A stretch of DNA of 64,000 bases from DT-110 sp030148525 (lineage in GTDB: Bacteria; Bacteroidota; Bacteroidia; Chitinophagales; Saprospiraceae): assembly GCA_965227445.1 (NCBI GenBank), contig OZ245751.1, positions 3,968,001 through 4,032,000 on the forward strand, read 5' to 3'. This document shows positions 47,247-54,971 of the stretch, in pieces. Numbering within the stretch: position 1 is the stretch's first letter; each line of letters begins with the position of its first letter. Both the position numbers and the translations under genes were made by a program. The notes below the pieces were generated by a model. That model worked only from the letters and a program-made list of their open reading frames with translations, searched no databases and had not been told where the DNA came from.

Positions 47247-47555
47247 ATGGACATCAACGTACAAGAACTGAAAGAACGCCTCGACAAAAGTGATGATTCC
47301 TTTATCCTCATTGACGTTCGGGAACCCCACGAACACGAGGAATTCAACGTAGGTGGACAACTCATTCCCCTGGGCTCCGTTCCACATGAACTCGATGATC
47401 TGGAAGAACACCAGGATGACGAGATCGTAGTTTATTGCCGCAGCGGCAAACGTAGTGGGGTTGCCCAAAGCCTGATGGAGCAAGCTGGATTCAAGAATGT
47501 ACGCAACCTGGAGGGTGGCGTCTTGGCCTGGATCGATGCCTACGGAACAACGTAA
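47247..47555 (+). CDS. Rhodanese-like single-domain protein
   Basis: 102 residues, one rhodanese fold: FILIDVREPHEHEEFNVGG at the front, active-site loop VVYCRSGKRSGVAQ with Cys64, and the closing VRNLEGGVLAWIDAYG. Single-domain rhodaneses transfer sulfane sulfur or act in redox signalling; the acceptor is unknown. No signal peptide, so cytoplasmic. It lies 27 bases behind the Ddl-PASTA gene, probably the same transcript. Its TAA (47553-47555) abuts the TAA of the opposing SPOR gene with no base between, so no terminator separates the two converging genes. Confidence 0.93.
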   Translation: MDINVQELKERLDKSDDSFILIDVREPHEHEEFNVGGQLIPLGSVPHELDDLEEHQDDEIVVYCRSGKRSGVAQSLMEQAGFKNVRNLEGGVLAWIDAYGTT

Positions 47556-48122
47556 TTACTGCTCTCCCTGCCTCTTTTCGTGAACATAGGCCTCGACCTT
47601 ATGCTTGGCCTGTAGTTCACTGGCCAGGGCTTCTGCCCGGGCGACATTATCGAACCTGTCCACGAGGACCGCAGCAAAGGTACCGGCATTGAACAGGGTG
47701 ACCTCCGCATTTTTGTATCCAAGTTTTTTCAGACGTTGCACCTCGGCTTCAGCGCCGGAACGCAAACGGAAAGAACCGGCAAGAACCAGGAAGTTTCCTC
47801 CTTCATCCCCGAGCACTCCCTCATCCTGGTATTGATCGGAGGGGATATTCTCCTCAATGGGATCGGTAAGCTCCTCATCATCCAGATCATCCGCTTCCTG
47901 ATTTGCATCCGGAGGGGTTTGACTGCTGGTCGGAGGCGGAGCCGGATCGCCCGCTGATTCGGACGCAGTGTCAGGCTCTTCGATCTCCGTTTCAGGTTCG
48001 GTCGGTGGCACGTCAATGGGGTTGTCGGTACGCCCCAAATCATACACCTTGATCATGATGAAAATTACTGCAGCCAGGCAAATGGCCACAATGCCAATAG
48101 TCAGATAATCTAGTTTAGACAT
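47556..48122 (-). CDS. SPOR-domain membrane protein
   Basis: 188 residues. One N-terminal membrane helix (YLTIGIVAICLAAVIFIMIKVYDL), then a Pro/Glu/Asp-rich disordered linker of about 75 residues, and a C-terminal SPOR domain (NFLVLAGSFRLRSGAEAEVQRLKKLGY, then GTFAAVLVDRFDNVARAEALASEL). SPOR domains bind denuded septal peptidoglycan and target proteins to the division site. It is a single-pass inner-membrane protein facing the periplasm. The proximity to a Ddl-PASTA protein fits a cell-wall theme. The upstream region holds a dispersed repeat (48211-48334). Confidence 0.9.
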   Translation of the reverse strand: MSKLDYLTIGIVAICLAAVIFIMIKVYDLGRTDNPIDVPPTEPETEIEEPDTASESAGDPAPPPTSSQTPPDANQEADDLDDEELTDPIEENIPSDQYQDEGVLGDEGGNFLVLAGSFRLRSGAEAEVQRLKKLGYKNAEVTLFNAGTFAAVLVDRFDNVARAEALASELQAKHKVEAYVHEKRQGEQ

Positions 48123-48524
48123 ATCCTTTGTGCGTGGATTTACCGAGAAAGGTACATAATTTTTAAGCCTTAAAGGGGTGATTTAACGCCCCATCTGATA
48201 AGTTGCTATATCGACAAAGAAGTGGTTTTGCTACGCAGTACTTCGTGCTGAGAGACCAAACCAACTCGAGTCGAGTACATACTCTCGTAAAAAGATTGAG
48301 CAGAGCCCAAACCTTTTTGGAAGCGTTAAAACCGCAAGCCTGGCAGCACCTTTGAGGCTCTCCTGCCAGGTACCGATCGGAAGAAATCGGCCCTTTTATC
48401 AAATCAGCGGACAATAATCTACCCTCATCCCGCATTTATATATGCAGATTACACATCCAAGAACACTCAAAGAACCAAAACCAACCTATGCAGCAGCTGT
48501 ACTTCATCAAACTGAGAAGTTCAC
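48123..48524. other. Divergent intergenic region carrying repeat copy C
   Basis: About 400 bases between the SPOR and ankyrin genes. Besides the repeat at 48211-48334 there is a hairpin CCTGGCAG (48339-48346) / CTGCCAGG (48363-48370) directly after it. A 90-codon minus frame across the repeat has no recognisable family. Confidence 0.5.
48211..48334. repeat. Dispersed repeat, family 2, copy C
   Basis: This aligns over its whole length with 52022-52139. Shared blocks are CGACAA-AAGTG-TTTTGCTA-GCA-TACTT, CCAAACCA-CTCGAGTCGAGTA, TACTCTC, CCCAAACCTTT and GGAAGCG-TA-AACCG. It contains a palindromic GAGTA-CA-TACTC, which in the other copy is GAGTA-TG-TACTC. Both copies sit between divergently transcribed genes. 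Confidence 0.75.
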
Positions 48525-49625
48525 ATGCACCGATTCACAAAATTGCTGTTCATCAGCCTGGGGCTGCTGAGTTACCAGCTGCTGCCCGCACAAAGTGGTG
48601 AAACCAAGCCCCCCGTAACCAACTCCTCTACTGAATCTGCGAATACTAGTGAAGCTCCTTCCCTTACCGAGGAGGAGGAACCAGCTATTCCCGGCAAGGA
48701 CTTGTCCTTCTCGGAACGCACCCAACTCATTTTCGATGCTATTGAAAGTGGTGATATCGATATGGCCGATACCCTGGCCAATTCCGGCGTGTACTACCGT
48801 CACAATGAGGAAGGGGAAACAGCCCTTACCCAGGCCATTGTCAACAACGACGTCGACATGGTTCGCATGCTGAGCAAGCGCGCCGTGATCAACCTCAAGA
48901 ATCAAAAGGGGGAGACGCCACTCACCCTGGCTATCAAACAGGGGGATACTGAAATTATTGCACTCGTTATGCACCGCGCCAAGGCCGCCCTGAAGAACGA
49001 TATGGACGAAACGCCCCTCTGGCTCGCTATTGACCACGGCGATTTATTTATCGCCCAGAAACTGATCGAAAAAGGAGCCCGCATTAATCATAAATCCAGG
49101 GGGGAAACAGCTGTTTTTCAGGCGGTACGTACCGGCCAACTGAACATGCTGGCCTTACTAATCAAGAATGGCGCCAATCCAAGCCTGGCCAATGAAGAGG
49201 GGTTCATTCCCTTACAGGTCGCGGTTACCCAACAAAAGATCAACATGGCCAAAATTCTGTTGAATCGCAGCATGCAACCTTTTGAAGATGCCAATTGGAA
49301 AAATGCTATCGGCGAACCTCTCCTGGTTCAGGCAGTGGAAAATAACGACTACGAGATGGTCCGTCTGCTGCTGGTCCACGGTGCTCAGACTAACTATGCC
49401 AACCACATGGATAACACCCCTTTGCACCTGGCTGCTGATCTCGGTTATAAGCGCATTGCCTCCCTGCTACTGGAGCATGGTGCCGATCCCGCATCGACTA
49501 ATATTCTGGGTGAAACGGCTCGCGAGATGGCTGAATCCAAAGGACATAAGGATCTGCTCGACATCTTTTCCATGACCGAAAAAGGAACAGCATCTTCCTT
49601 TGCCGCTTCCTACGATAAGCGATAA
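48525..49625 (+). CDS. Secreted ankyrin-repeat protein
   Basis: 366 residues. A signal peptide (KLLFISLGLLSYQLLPAQ) precedes a low-complexity Ser/Thr/Glu linker and about eight ankyrin repeats from residue 75 to 350. Examples are GETALTQAIVNNDVDMVRML, DETPLWLAIDHGDLFIAQKL and NTPLHLAADLGYKRIASLLL. Ankyrin repeats mediate protein binding; a periplasmic or surface location is predicted from the signal peptide. There is no T9SS sorting domain or catalytic domain. Its partner is unknown. It is monocistronic, ending at a terminator at 49719-49751. Confidence 0.9.
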   Translation: MHRFTKLLFISLGLLSYQLLPAQSGETKPPVTNSSTESANTSEAPSLTEEEEPAIPGKDLSFSERTQLIFDAIESGDIDMADTLANSGVYYRHNEEGETALTQAIVNNDVDMVRMLSKRAVINLKNQKGETPLTLAIKQGDTEIIALVMHRAKAALKNDMDETPLWLAIDHGDLFIAQKLIEKGARINHKSRGETAVFQAVRTGQLNMLALLIKNGANPSLANEEGFIPLQVAVTQQKINMAKILLNRSMQPFEDANWKNAIGEPLLVQAVENNDYEMVRLLLVHGAQTNYANHMDNTPLHLAADLGYKRIASLLLEHGADPASTNILGETAREMAESKGHKDLLDIFSMTEKGTASSFAASYDKR

Positions 49626-49718
49626 GAAACATACCCTCCCAACCGATTACACCTAAACCCGGGACCCTTTGCAAAACCGAAAAACCAAATGGAGCAATAC
49701 TTGTGTGCCAATTTTCCG

Positions 49719-49751
49719 AAAAGGTCATTCCGCGTGGAATGGCCTTTTTTT
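49719..49751 (+). terminator. Intrinsic terminator of the ankyrin gene
   Basis: AAAAGGTCATTCC / GGAATGGCCTTTT with one G-T pair, loop GCGT, then a T-run. It lies about 95 bases past the ankyrin stop and touches the stop codon of the converging hydrolase gene. Confidence 0.9.
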
Positions 49752-50511
49752 ATAGGGGTATTTCCAGTCCATCAAAAGCTAATTGTACGCCGGGGGGCAG
49801 GGCAGGCTGAACTTCGGTATAGCGCCCCATTTTATGCGATATATGAATCAGGAAAGCCTCCTCCGGGCCGATCTCTTCGATGAACGACAAGGCTTGCTTA
49901 AGATTCATGTGGGAATGGTGTTCCTTATGGTGCAGCGCACTTACAATGAGTCGCTTCACACCTTTTAGTTTTTCGCGCTGAAGATCGGAAATGGTCCGCA
50001 TATCGGTCAGGTATGCCACATCGTTCATTCGGAAGCCAAGGACAGGCAGCTGCCCGTGCATCACCTCAATGGCTCGTACCGTCAGTGCTCCCCAGTCAAA
50101 AACACTGTCTTTATCGAGGTGCTTCAGATCGACCATGGGGGCTCCGGGGTAGCGATTTTCGGTAGCAAAAATATAGGCGAAGCGGTGTTGTAATTCCCGT
50201 TGTACCCGTGGGTGTGCATAGACCGGCATATCAATCCACTGCCGGAAATTGAAAGGCCGCACGTCATCCAGGCCGATGATGTGGTCATTGTGTTCGTGGG
50301 TTAGCAGTATGCCGTTCAGGTGTTCGATACCCGCCCGCAACATCTGCTGGCGAAAATCGGGGCCCGTATCGATGGCCACATGAAAGCCATCCCACTTTAG
50401 GAGAGCAGCTGTTCTAAGCCGCTGGTCTTTGGGGTCGGGAGACGTGCAGACCTCACAGGTGCATCCAATCACGGGCACCCCCTGGGAGGTTCCGGTTCCC
50501 AGTAGTGTTAT
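49750..50511 (-). CDS. PhnP-like metallo-beta-lactamase-fold phosphodiesterase with apparent ATA start
   Basis: About 253 residues if begun at 50511. The metal motif LTHEHNDHIIGLDD (HxHxDH) and the PhnP-type Cys cluster GCTCEVC are present. Further metal-binding His residues lie in EVMHGQLPV and SALHHKEHHSH. The family hydrolyses cyclic phosphates such as phosphoribosyl 1,2-cyclic phosphate; no phn genes are nearby, so the substrate is open. The first ATG/GTG/TTG in frame is GTG at 50478, but that would remove the conserved opening strand ITLLGTGTSQGVP, which is encoded directly upstream. No standard start exists before the in-frame stop; ATA at 50511-50509 overlaps the upstream TAA (ATAA), mimicking the usual ATGA coupling. 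Confidence 0.88.
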   Translation of the reverse strand: MTLLGTGTSQGVPVIGCTCEVCTSPDPKDQRLRTAALLKWDGFHVAIDTGPDFRQQMLRAGIEHLNGILLTHEHNDHIIGLDDVRPFNFRQWIDMPVYAHPRVQRELQHRFAYIFATENRYPGAPMVDLKHLDKDSVFDWGALTVRAIEVMHGQLPVLGFRMNDVAYLTDMRTISDLQREKLKGVKRLIVSALHHKEHHSHMNLKQALSFIEEIGPEEAFLIHISHKMGRYTEVQPALPPGVQLAFDGLEIPL

Positions 50512-50813
50512 TGATCGTTCGATGGAGCGTCCGGTTCTTCGGTGGCGAAATAGTTCTTACGCAGTTCCTGGTACAACTGCTGAGATTTTTCCGTAAGGGA
50601 TTCGGTATCCACGTCGATCGATGATAAAATGTCCAATAACACGTTTATCCGCCCCTCGGTATCGTAGAACTTGTTTACAATAGCTATCCGGCGTTGCTCA
50701 ACGATGCAGTAGCCCGACTGAAAACTTCCCTTTTCATAACGAACGGTGTAAGACATTTCCCCAAGTAGCTCCTCGAGTTTTTTGAGAAAATGTCGTGTAA
50801 ACTTGAATCCCAT
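50508..50813 (-). CDS. Conserved small hypothetical protein of Bacteroidota
   Basis: 101 residues with no signal peptide or membrane helix. Distinctive stretches are LEELLGEMSYTVRYEKGSFQSGYCIVEQRRIAIVNKFYDTEGRINVLLDIL and a Glu/Asp-rich tail. From memory, similar short proteins are widespread in Bacteroidota, often beside a PhnP-like hydrolase as here; I know of no assigned function. Its TAA overlaps the proposed ATA start of the hydrolase, so the two are probably translated together. Confidence 0.85.
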   Translation of the reverse strand: MGFKFTRHFLKKLEELLGEMSYTVRYEKGSFQSGYCIVEQRRIAIVNKFYDTEGRINVLLDILSSIDVDTESLTEKSQQLYQELRKNYFATEEPDAPSNDQ

Positions 50814-50880
50814 ACCTTTGTGCTTTCTTCCGTCAATAACAGGCCCTAAATTTAGGGTTAATTGTCAAAATGAATGATCT

Positions 50881-51471
50881 ATGCGACACTTCCCCCTTGT
50901 ATTCCTTTTGCTCCTTCTTTTTGGCGGAAGCCACCTGCAGGCACAGGACCGCCGATTTACGGGCCGACTGATCGGCGGAGTCAATCTGGCCCAGATCGAT
51001 GGAGACCAATTAAGCGGGTACAATAAGCTAGGCGCTCAGGCCGGCATCAAGGTGTATTCCCTGCTTGACGAACGCTGGTCGTTCAGCCTGGGTTTGCTAT
51101 ACAGTCAGCAAGGAAGTAGCCGCAATGTAAACGACAGTCCATCGGCAGCCCTGGACCGCATCCAGCTCAATATGGTGGAAGCCCCCGTGATGATCCATTT
51201 TACGGATTGGAAGTTCCAGGTTGGCGCAGGCCTGAGCTACGGTCGGTTAATAAACTTCACTGTCGAAGATGTTTTTGGCGATGATGTCTCCGATCTGCAA
51301 GCATATAATGAAAACCTGTTCCAGGTTGCGGTAGGCGTAACCTTTAACTTTACGGATCGCTTTGGCCTGAATGTACGTTGGTCCCGACAGATCAATAATT
51401 TACAGGCCGATTCCGGTGCCGGGACCTATATAGCTCGAGCGGTGGGTGTCCGGGGTTTATACCGGTTATAA
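50881..51471 (+). CDS. PorT-like outer-membrane beta-barrel protein
   Basis: 196 residues. A signal peptide (LVFLLLLLFGGSHLQAQ) is followed by an eight-strand barrel pattern of the OMP_b-brl_2 / PorT-like type: TGRLIGGVNLAQIDGDQLSGYNKLGAQAGI, WSFSLGLLYSQQGS, LNMVEAPVMIHF, ending GVRGLYRL. Such proteins are common in Bacteroidota; PorT itself belongs to T9SS, but this small barrel cannot be assigned to secretion from sequence alone. The signal-peptide codons contain the hairpin word (50918-50932). Divergent from the small hypothetical gene. Confidence 0.88.
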   Translation: MRHFPLVFLLLLLFGGSHLQAQDRRFTGRLIGGVNLAQIDGDQLSGYNKLGAQAGIKVYSLLDERWSFSLGLLYSQQGSSRNVNDSPSAALDRIQLNMVEAPVMIHFTDWKFQVGAGLSYGRLINFTVEDVFGDDVSDLQAYNENLFQVAVGVTFNFTDRFGLNVRWSRQINNLQADSGAGTYIARAVGVRGLYRL

Positions 51472-51476
51472 GGATA

Positions 51477-51492
51477 GCCTTACGGCAAAAAA
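51477..51492 (-). repeat. Hairpin word TTTTTTGCCGTAAGGC
   Basis: Between the converging beta-barrel and rbfA genes. Identical to the copies at 4363-4378 and 59229-59244. On the rbfA strand it follows the stop by about 26 bases. The T-run precedes the hairpin, so it is not a normal intrinsic terminator. Confidence 0.7.
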
Positions 51493-51517
51493 CAAGTGCC
51501 AGAAAGTGTAACGCCCC

Positions 51518-51895
51518 CTATTCCTCCTCGTCCCCCATTTGATCATTCTCGTGCAGGCGATCGAAAAGCTGGTTGAGGCGGTACATCTCATCCAGGGTAT
51601 CATCCAGGTAAAAATCAATGTCTGGTATCCGGCGCAAATGCTTGCGAATCCGCATCCCCAGTGATTGTTTGAGACGGGATTTGTTGTCATCCATTTCCAG
51701 AATGACTTCCTGTTTGTGGTCGGTATTGAAAATACTAAGGTAGATCCTGGCCAGACCAAAATCGGGACTGATCTTTACCTTCGTTACCGTTACCAACGGT
51801 TTGGCACCAAAAACGTATGTTCCTTCACTTTGCAGGACCATTCCGAAGTTGCGCTTGATGAGCTCCTCCACCTGCTGTTGTCTTACCGATGGCAT
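51518..51895 (-). CDS. rbfA: Ribosome-binding factor A
   Basis: 125 residues with the full RbfA fold: RQQQVEELIKRNFGMVL, then VTVTKVKISPDFGLARIYLSIF, and KSRLKQSLGMRIRKHLRRIPDIDFYLDDTLDEMYRLNQLF. It binds the 30S subunit and assists 16S rRNA maturation, particularly at low temperature. The ATG at 51895 starts with PSVRQQQVEE as in the family; an ATG at 51922 would add nine residues. It is monocistronic and divergent from recG, with the family 2 repeat between them. Confidence 0.95.
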   Translation of the reverse strand: MPSVRQQQVEELIKRNFGMVLQSEGTYVFGAKPLVTVTKVKISPDFGLARIYLSIFNTDHKQEVILEMDDNKSRLKQSLGMRIRKHLRRIPDIDFYLDDTLDEMYRLNQLFDRLHENDQMGDEEE

Positions 51896-51988
51896 ATTGT
51901 ACACTTTTTTAAAGGCCGACAAAGGTAACCATGATCTGGATACCAGTCAATGGTCTGCCGCTTACTATCAATAATACACTAAATCTTT

Positions 51989-52024
51989 GGTATAAAACCA
52001 AACCGCAATAATTGGTTTTATACC
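51989..52024. repeat. 13-bp perfect inverted repeat beside repeat copy D
   Basis: GGTATAAAACCAA (51989-52001) pairs with TTGGTTTTATACC (52012-52024) across a 10-base loop. It abuts the family 2 repeat, and a related GGTATAACCG occurs at the far end (52130-52139), so it could be part of a longer folded element. Copy C lacks it. Confidence 0.75.
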
Positions 52025-52139
52025 GACAACAAAGTGCTTTTGCTAAGCAATACTTAGCACTGAGGCTCCAAACCACTTCGAGTCGAGTATGTACTCTCCT
52101 GAAAAGGTTGCCCCAAACCTTTCGGAAGCGGTATAACCG
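52022..52139. repeat. Dispersed repeat, family 2, copy D
   Basis: Homologous to 48211-48334. This copy contains a perfect hairpin TGCTAAG-CAATA-CTTAGCA (52040-52058). The corresponding bases of the other copy (TGCTACG-CAGTA-CTTCGTG) pair less well. It lies in the rbfA/recG divergent gap, about 90 bases before recG. Confidence 0.75.
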
Positions 52140-52230
52140 ATGATGGAGGGGCACGTAAAAACCATCGTTTATACGGAAAGTCGTATCTTTTGGATTCTTC
52201 TGAATTGACTAAAATTATCTTGTCCGGAAC

Positions 52231-54339
52231 ATGCAGCATACGCTGAAAAATCCGATCGAATATCTCAAAGGCGTTGGTCCCAAACGTGCCGAAATGCTGC
52301 AAAAGGAGCTCGGTATTTTCACTTTTGGCGACCTGCTCTTTCAATATCCTACCCGGTACATTGACAAGACCCAATTTCACCGCATTGTGGATTTGCACCC
52401 GGATATCGGTTCCGTGCAAATTAAAGGGGTACTGCGTCGACTCACCGTAGCCGGAACGGGCCGAAAGCGGCGTCTGGTCGGAAAATTACGGGACGACTCC
52501 GGCGCACTGGATCTGGTTTGGTTTACCGGTGTCCAGTGGTTGGAAAAGAAACTGGAGGTCGGCAAAGAATACGTGGTATACGGGCGGGTAAACGCTTTCA
52601 AAAACATACTGAGCATTCCCCACCCGGAAATGGAAGCGGTCAACGCGCAAAACCAGCAGCGCAGGGGCGTATTCGACCCCGTTTACCCCAGTACGGAGAA
52701 ACTGAATGCCAAAGGACTCGACAGCAAGGCCCGCCGCCGGATGATGAAGAGCCTCTTCGAAAAGATGCAGCCCGGCGATGTTCCCGAAAACCTGCCCGCC
52801 TATTTTCTGGAAAAGCTGAAACTCCCCCAGCGCTACGAGGCCCTGTTGCGGGTCCACTTCCCGCGGAATCAGGAGGAGTTGAAGGCCGCCCGTAACCGCC
52901 TGAAATTCGAGGAATTGTTTTTCCTGCAACTCCATTTACTCCAACTCAAAAACAAACGGCAAAAAGCCATTAAAGGCTTTACCTTTGAGCAGGTGGGAGC
53001 TTATTTCCACCAATTTTACGAAGACAAACTTCCCTTTGAACTGACCGGAGCCCAGAAGCGGGTCCTCAAAGAAATCCGCCGCGACCTGGGCCGCGGCGTA
53101 CAAATGAATCGCTTGCTGCAGGGGGACGTCGGCAGTGGAAAAACCATTGTGGGGCTTATGTCCATGCTGATTGCTATCGACAATGGCTTCCAGGCCTGCC
53201 TGATGGCTCCCACCGAGATTCTGGCCCAACAACACTATCAGTCTATAAGCGATTACGTGGAGGGACTCGACCTGCAAGTCGCCTTCCTCTCGGGCTCCGT
53301 CAAAGGACGTGCCCGCCGCGAATTATTGGAGGACCTGGCCGAAGGCCGGATCCACATTCTCATTGGTACCCATGCGCTGATCGAGGAACCGGTAGTCTTC
53401 CAAAACCTGGGGCTGGCCATTACCGACGAGCAGCACCGTTTTGGTGTAAAACAACGGGCCAAACTCTGGAAAAAGAGTAGTCCTTACCCGCCCCACGTCC
53501 TGGTCATGACCGCAACGCCCATTCCCCGTACTCTGGCTATGACCCTGTACGGAGACCTCGACGTTTCGGTCATCGACGAACTACCGCCCGGGCGCAAAGA
53601 GATAAAAACCATCCACCAAACCGAACACCACCGCCTGAAGGTGATGGGTTTTATGAAACAGGAAATCGCCAAGGGCCGCCAGGTATACGTTGTTTATCCG
53701 CTCATCGAGGAATCCGAAAAGCTGGATCTGAAAAACCTGCAGGAAGGATACGAAGCACTGAGCCGGGAGTTTCCCCCACCGGAATATCAGATCAGCATCG
53801 TGCACGGACGCATGAAGCCCGACGACAAGGACTTCGAGATGCAGCGATTCCTGCGCAACGAAACCCAGATCATGGTCGCTACTACCGTAATCGAAGTGGG
53901 GGTCAATGTACCTAATGCCACCATGATGGTCATTGAGAATACCGAGCGGTTCGGACTATCCCAGTTACACCAGCTTCGGGGGCGCGTGGGCCGGGGCGGG
54001 GACCAATCGTACTGCATCCTCATGTCGAGTTTCAAACTCAGTAATGAAAGCAAGGAGCGCATACAGACCATGGTGCGCACCAACAATGGCTTCGACATTT
54101 CGGAGGCCGATCTGAAACTACGCGGCCCGGGTAACCTCCAGGGAACCGAACAAAGCGGTATGCTGCAATTCCGTATTGCCGACCTCGCCAAAGACGGACG
54201 CATTCTGCAAACCGCCCGGGAACTGGCCATGCGCGTCCTGGAAGACGATCCTTCCCTCGAACGACCTCACCACCATCCTATCCGCTGGTATTACGATAAA
54301 TACAGCAAGAAACGAAAGGGCTGGAGTTATATTAGCTAA
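52231..54339 (+). CDS. recG: ATP-dependent DNA helicase RecG
   Basis: 702 residues. The N-terminal wedge (OB-fold) domain contains YLKGVGPKRAEMLQKELGI and FGDLLFQYPTRYIDKT. The helicase core has Walker A GDVGSGKTIVGLM, motif II in the form DEQHRFG, TATPIPRTLAMTLYGDLD, VIEVGVNVPNATMMVI and QLHQLRGRVGRG. The C-terminal end is typical (ETARELA-like region, LEDDPSLERPHH). RecG remodels stalled replication forks and branched recombination intermediates. Its stop overlaps by four bases (CTAA) the stop of the converging response-regulator gene. Confidence 0.97.
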   Translation: MQHTLKNPIEYLKGVGPKRAEMLQKELGIFTFGDLLFQYPTRYIDKTQFHRIVDLHPDIGSVQIKGVLRRLTVAGTGRKRRLVGKLRDDSGALDLVWFTGVQWLEKKLEVGKEYVVYGRVNAFKNILSIPHPEMEAVNAQNQQRRGVFDPVYPSTEKLNAKGLDSKARRRMMKSLFEKMQPGDVPENLPAYFLEKLKLPQRYEALLRVHFPRNQEELKAARNRLKFEELFFLQLHLLQLKNKRQKAIKGFTFEQVGAYFHQFYEDKLPFELTGAQKRVLKEIRRDLGRGVQMNRLLQGDVGSGKTIVGLMSMLIAIDNGFQACLMAPTEILAQQHYQSISDYVEGLDLQVAFLSGSVKGRARRELLEDLAEGRIHILIGTHALIEEPVVFQNLGLAITDEQHRFGVKQRAKLWKKSSPYPPHVLVMTATPIPRTLAMTLYGDLDVSVIDELPPGRKEIKTIHQTEHHRLKVMGFMKQEIAKGRQVYVVYPLIEESEKLDLKNLQEGYEALSREFPPPEYQISIVHGRMKPDDKDFEMQRFLRNETQIMVATTVIEVGVNVPNATMMVIENTERFGLSQLHQLRGRVGRGGDQSYCILMSSFKLSNESKERIQTMVRTNNGFDISEADLKLRGPGNLQGTEQSGMLQFRIADLAKDGRILQTARELAMRVLEDDPSLERPHHHPIRWYYDKYSKKRKGWSYIS

Positions 54340-54971
54340 ATCAGATCGAACTTAATGGCATTGCGAACCAGGCCTGCTGTATTGCGCGCATTCAACTTGG
54401 TGCAGAGGTTCATGCGGTGGGTTTCGACCGTACTGACGGTGATAAAAAGCTTGGCCGCAATCTCCTGATTGGTGTGCTCGGCCACGATCAGGTCCAGCAC
54501 CTCCTTCTCGCGACGGGTGAGTTTGGGAATAAACGCCTGGCTTTCCGTCTTTTGGCGGGTAGCTTTGGCGATCAGCCGCTTCTGGACCTCCTTCGATAGA
54601 TACTGCTCTCCTCCGTACACTTTGCGAATAGCGGTGGCCAGTTCCTCTTCGGAAGTATTCTTAAACAAATACCCTTCGGCTCCGTTGCGTAGCATTTCGG
54701 CAATAAAACTTACCTGGGTAAATGTTGTCAGGCCGATTATTTTGAGGTCGGGACGGGCTTGCAATAAGGTGCGGCAAAGATCAACGCCGTCCTGATCGGG
54801 TAAATGCACATCCAGTAATAGAACGTCAACGTCCTGGCTCTCCAGTTTTTGCTCCGTTTCCCGCGCGGTCTGGGCAGTATCAACGACCCGGATATCCGGA
54901 TAAGCCTCCAGAGCACGGCGTATGCCAAAGATCACAATGGAATGATCATCAGTGATGAATAGTCGGATCAT
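54336..54971 (-). CDS. NarL/LuxR-family response regulator
   Basis: 211 residues. The receiver domain has D8-D9, phospho-acceptor D54 (LLLDVHLPDQDG) and K104 (GYLFKN). A LuxR-type helix-turn-helix at about 148-205 reads LTRREKEVLDLIVAEHTNQEIAAKLF, then VSTVETHRMNLCTKLNARN. Its ATG overlaps the stop of the upstream histidine kinase by four bases (ATGA), so the two form a cognate pair. Regulated genes are unknown; the S74 adhesin gene diverges from the kinase promoter and is a candidate. Confidence 0.95.
   Translation of the reverse strand: MIRLFITDDHSIVIFGIRRALEAYPDIRVVDTAQTARETEQKLESQDVDVLLLDVHLPDQDGVDLCRTLLQARPDLKIIGLTTFTQVSFIAEMLRNGAEGYLFKNTSEEELATAIRKVYGGEQYLSKEVQKRLIAKATRQKTESQAFIPKLTRREKEVLDLIVAEHTNQEIAAKLFITVSTVETHRMNLCTKLNARNTAGLVRNAIKFDLI

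Noticed and set aside
51909..52154. Minus-strand frame across repeat copy D that resembles the frame 48163-48435 across copy C
   Set aside because: The similarity (for example TRLEVVWSLSAKYCLAK against TRLELVWSLSTKYCVAK) follows from the DNA repeat. The upstream parts differ, there is no plausible start, and copy lengths differ by indels. Treated as a repeat, not a gene.
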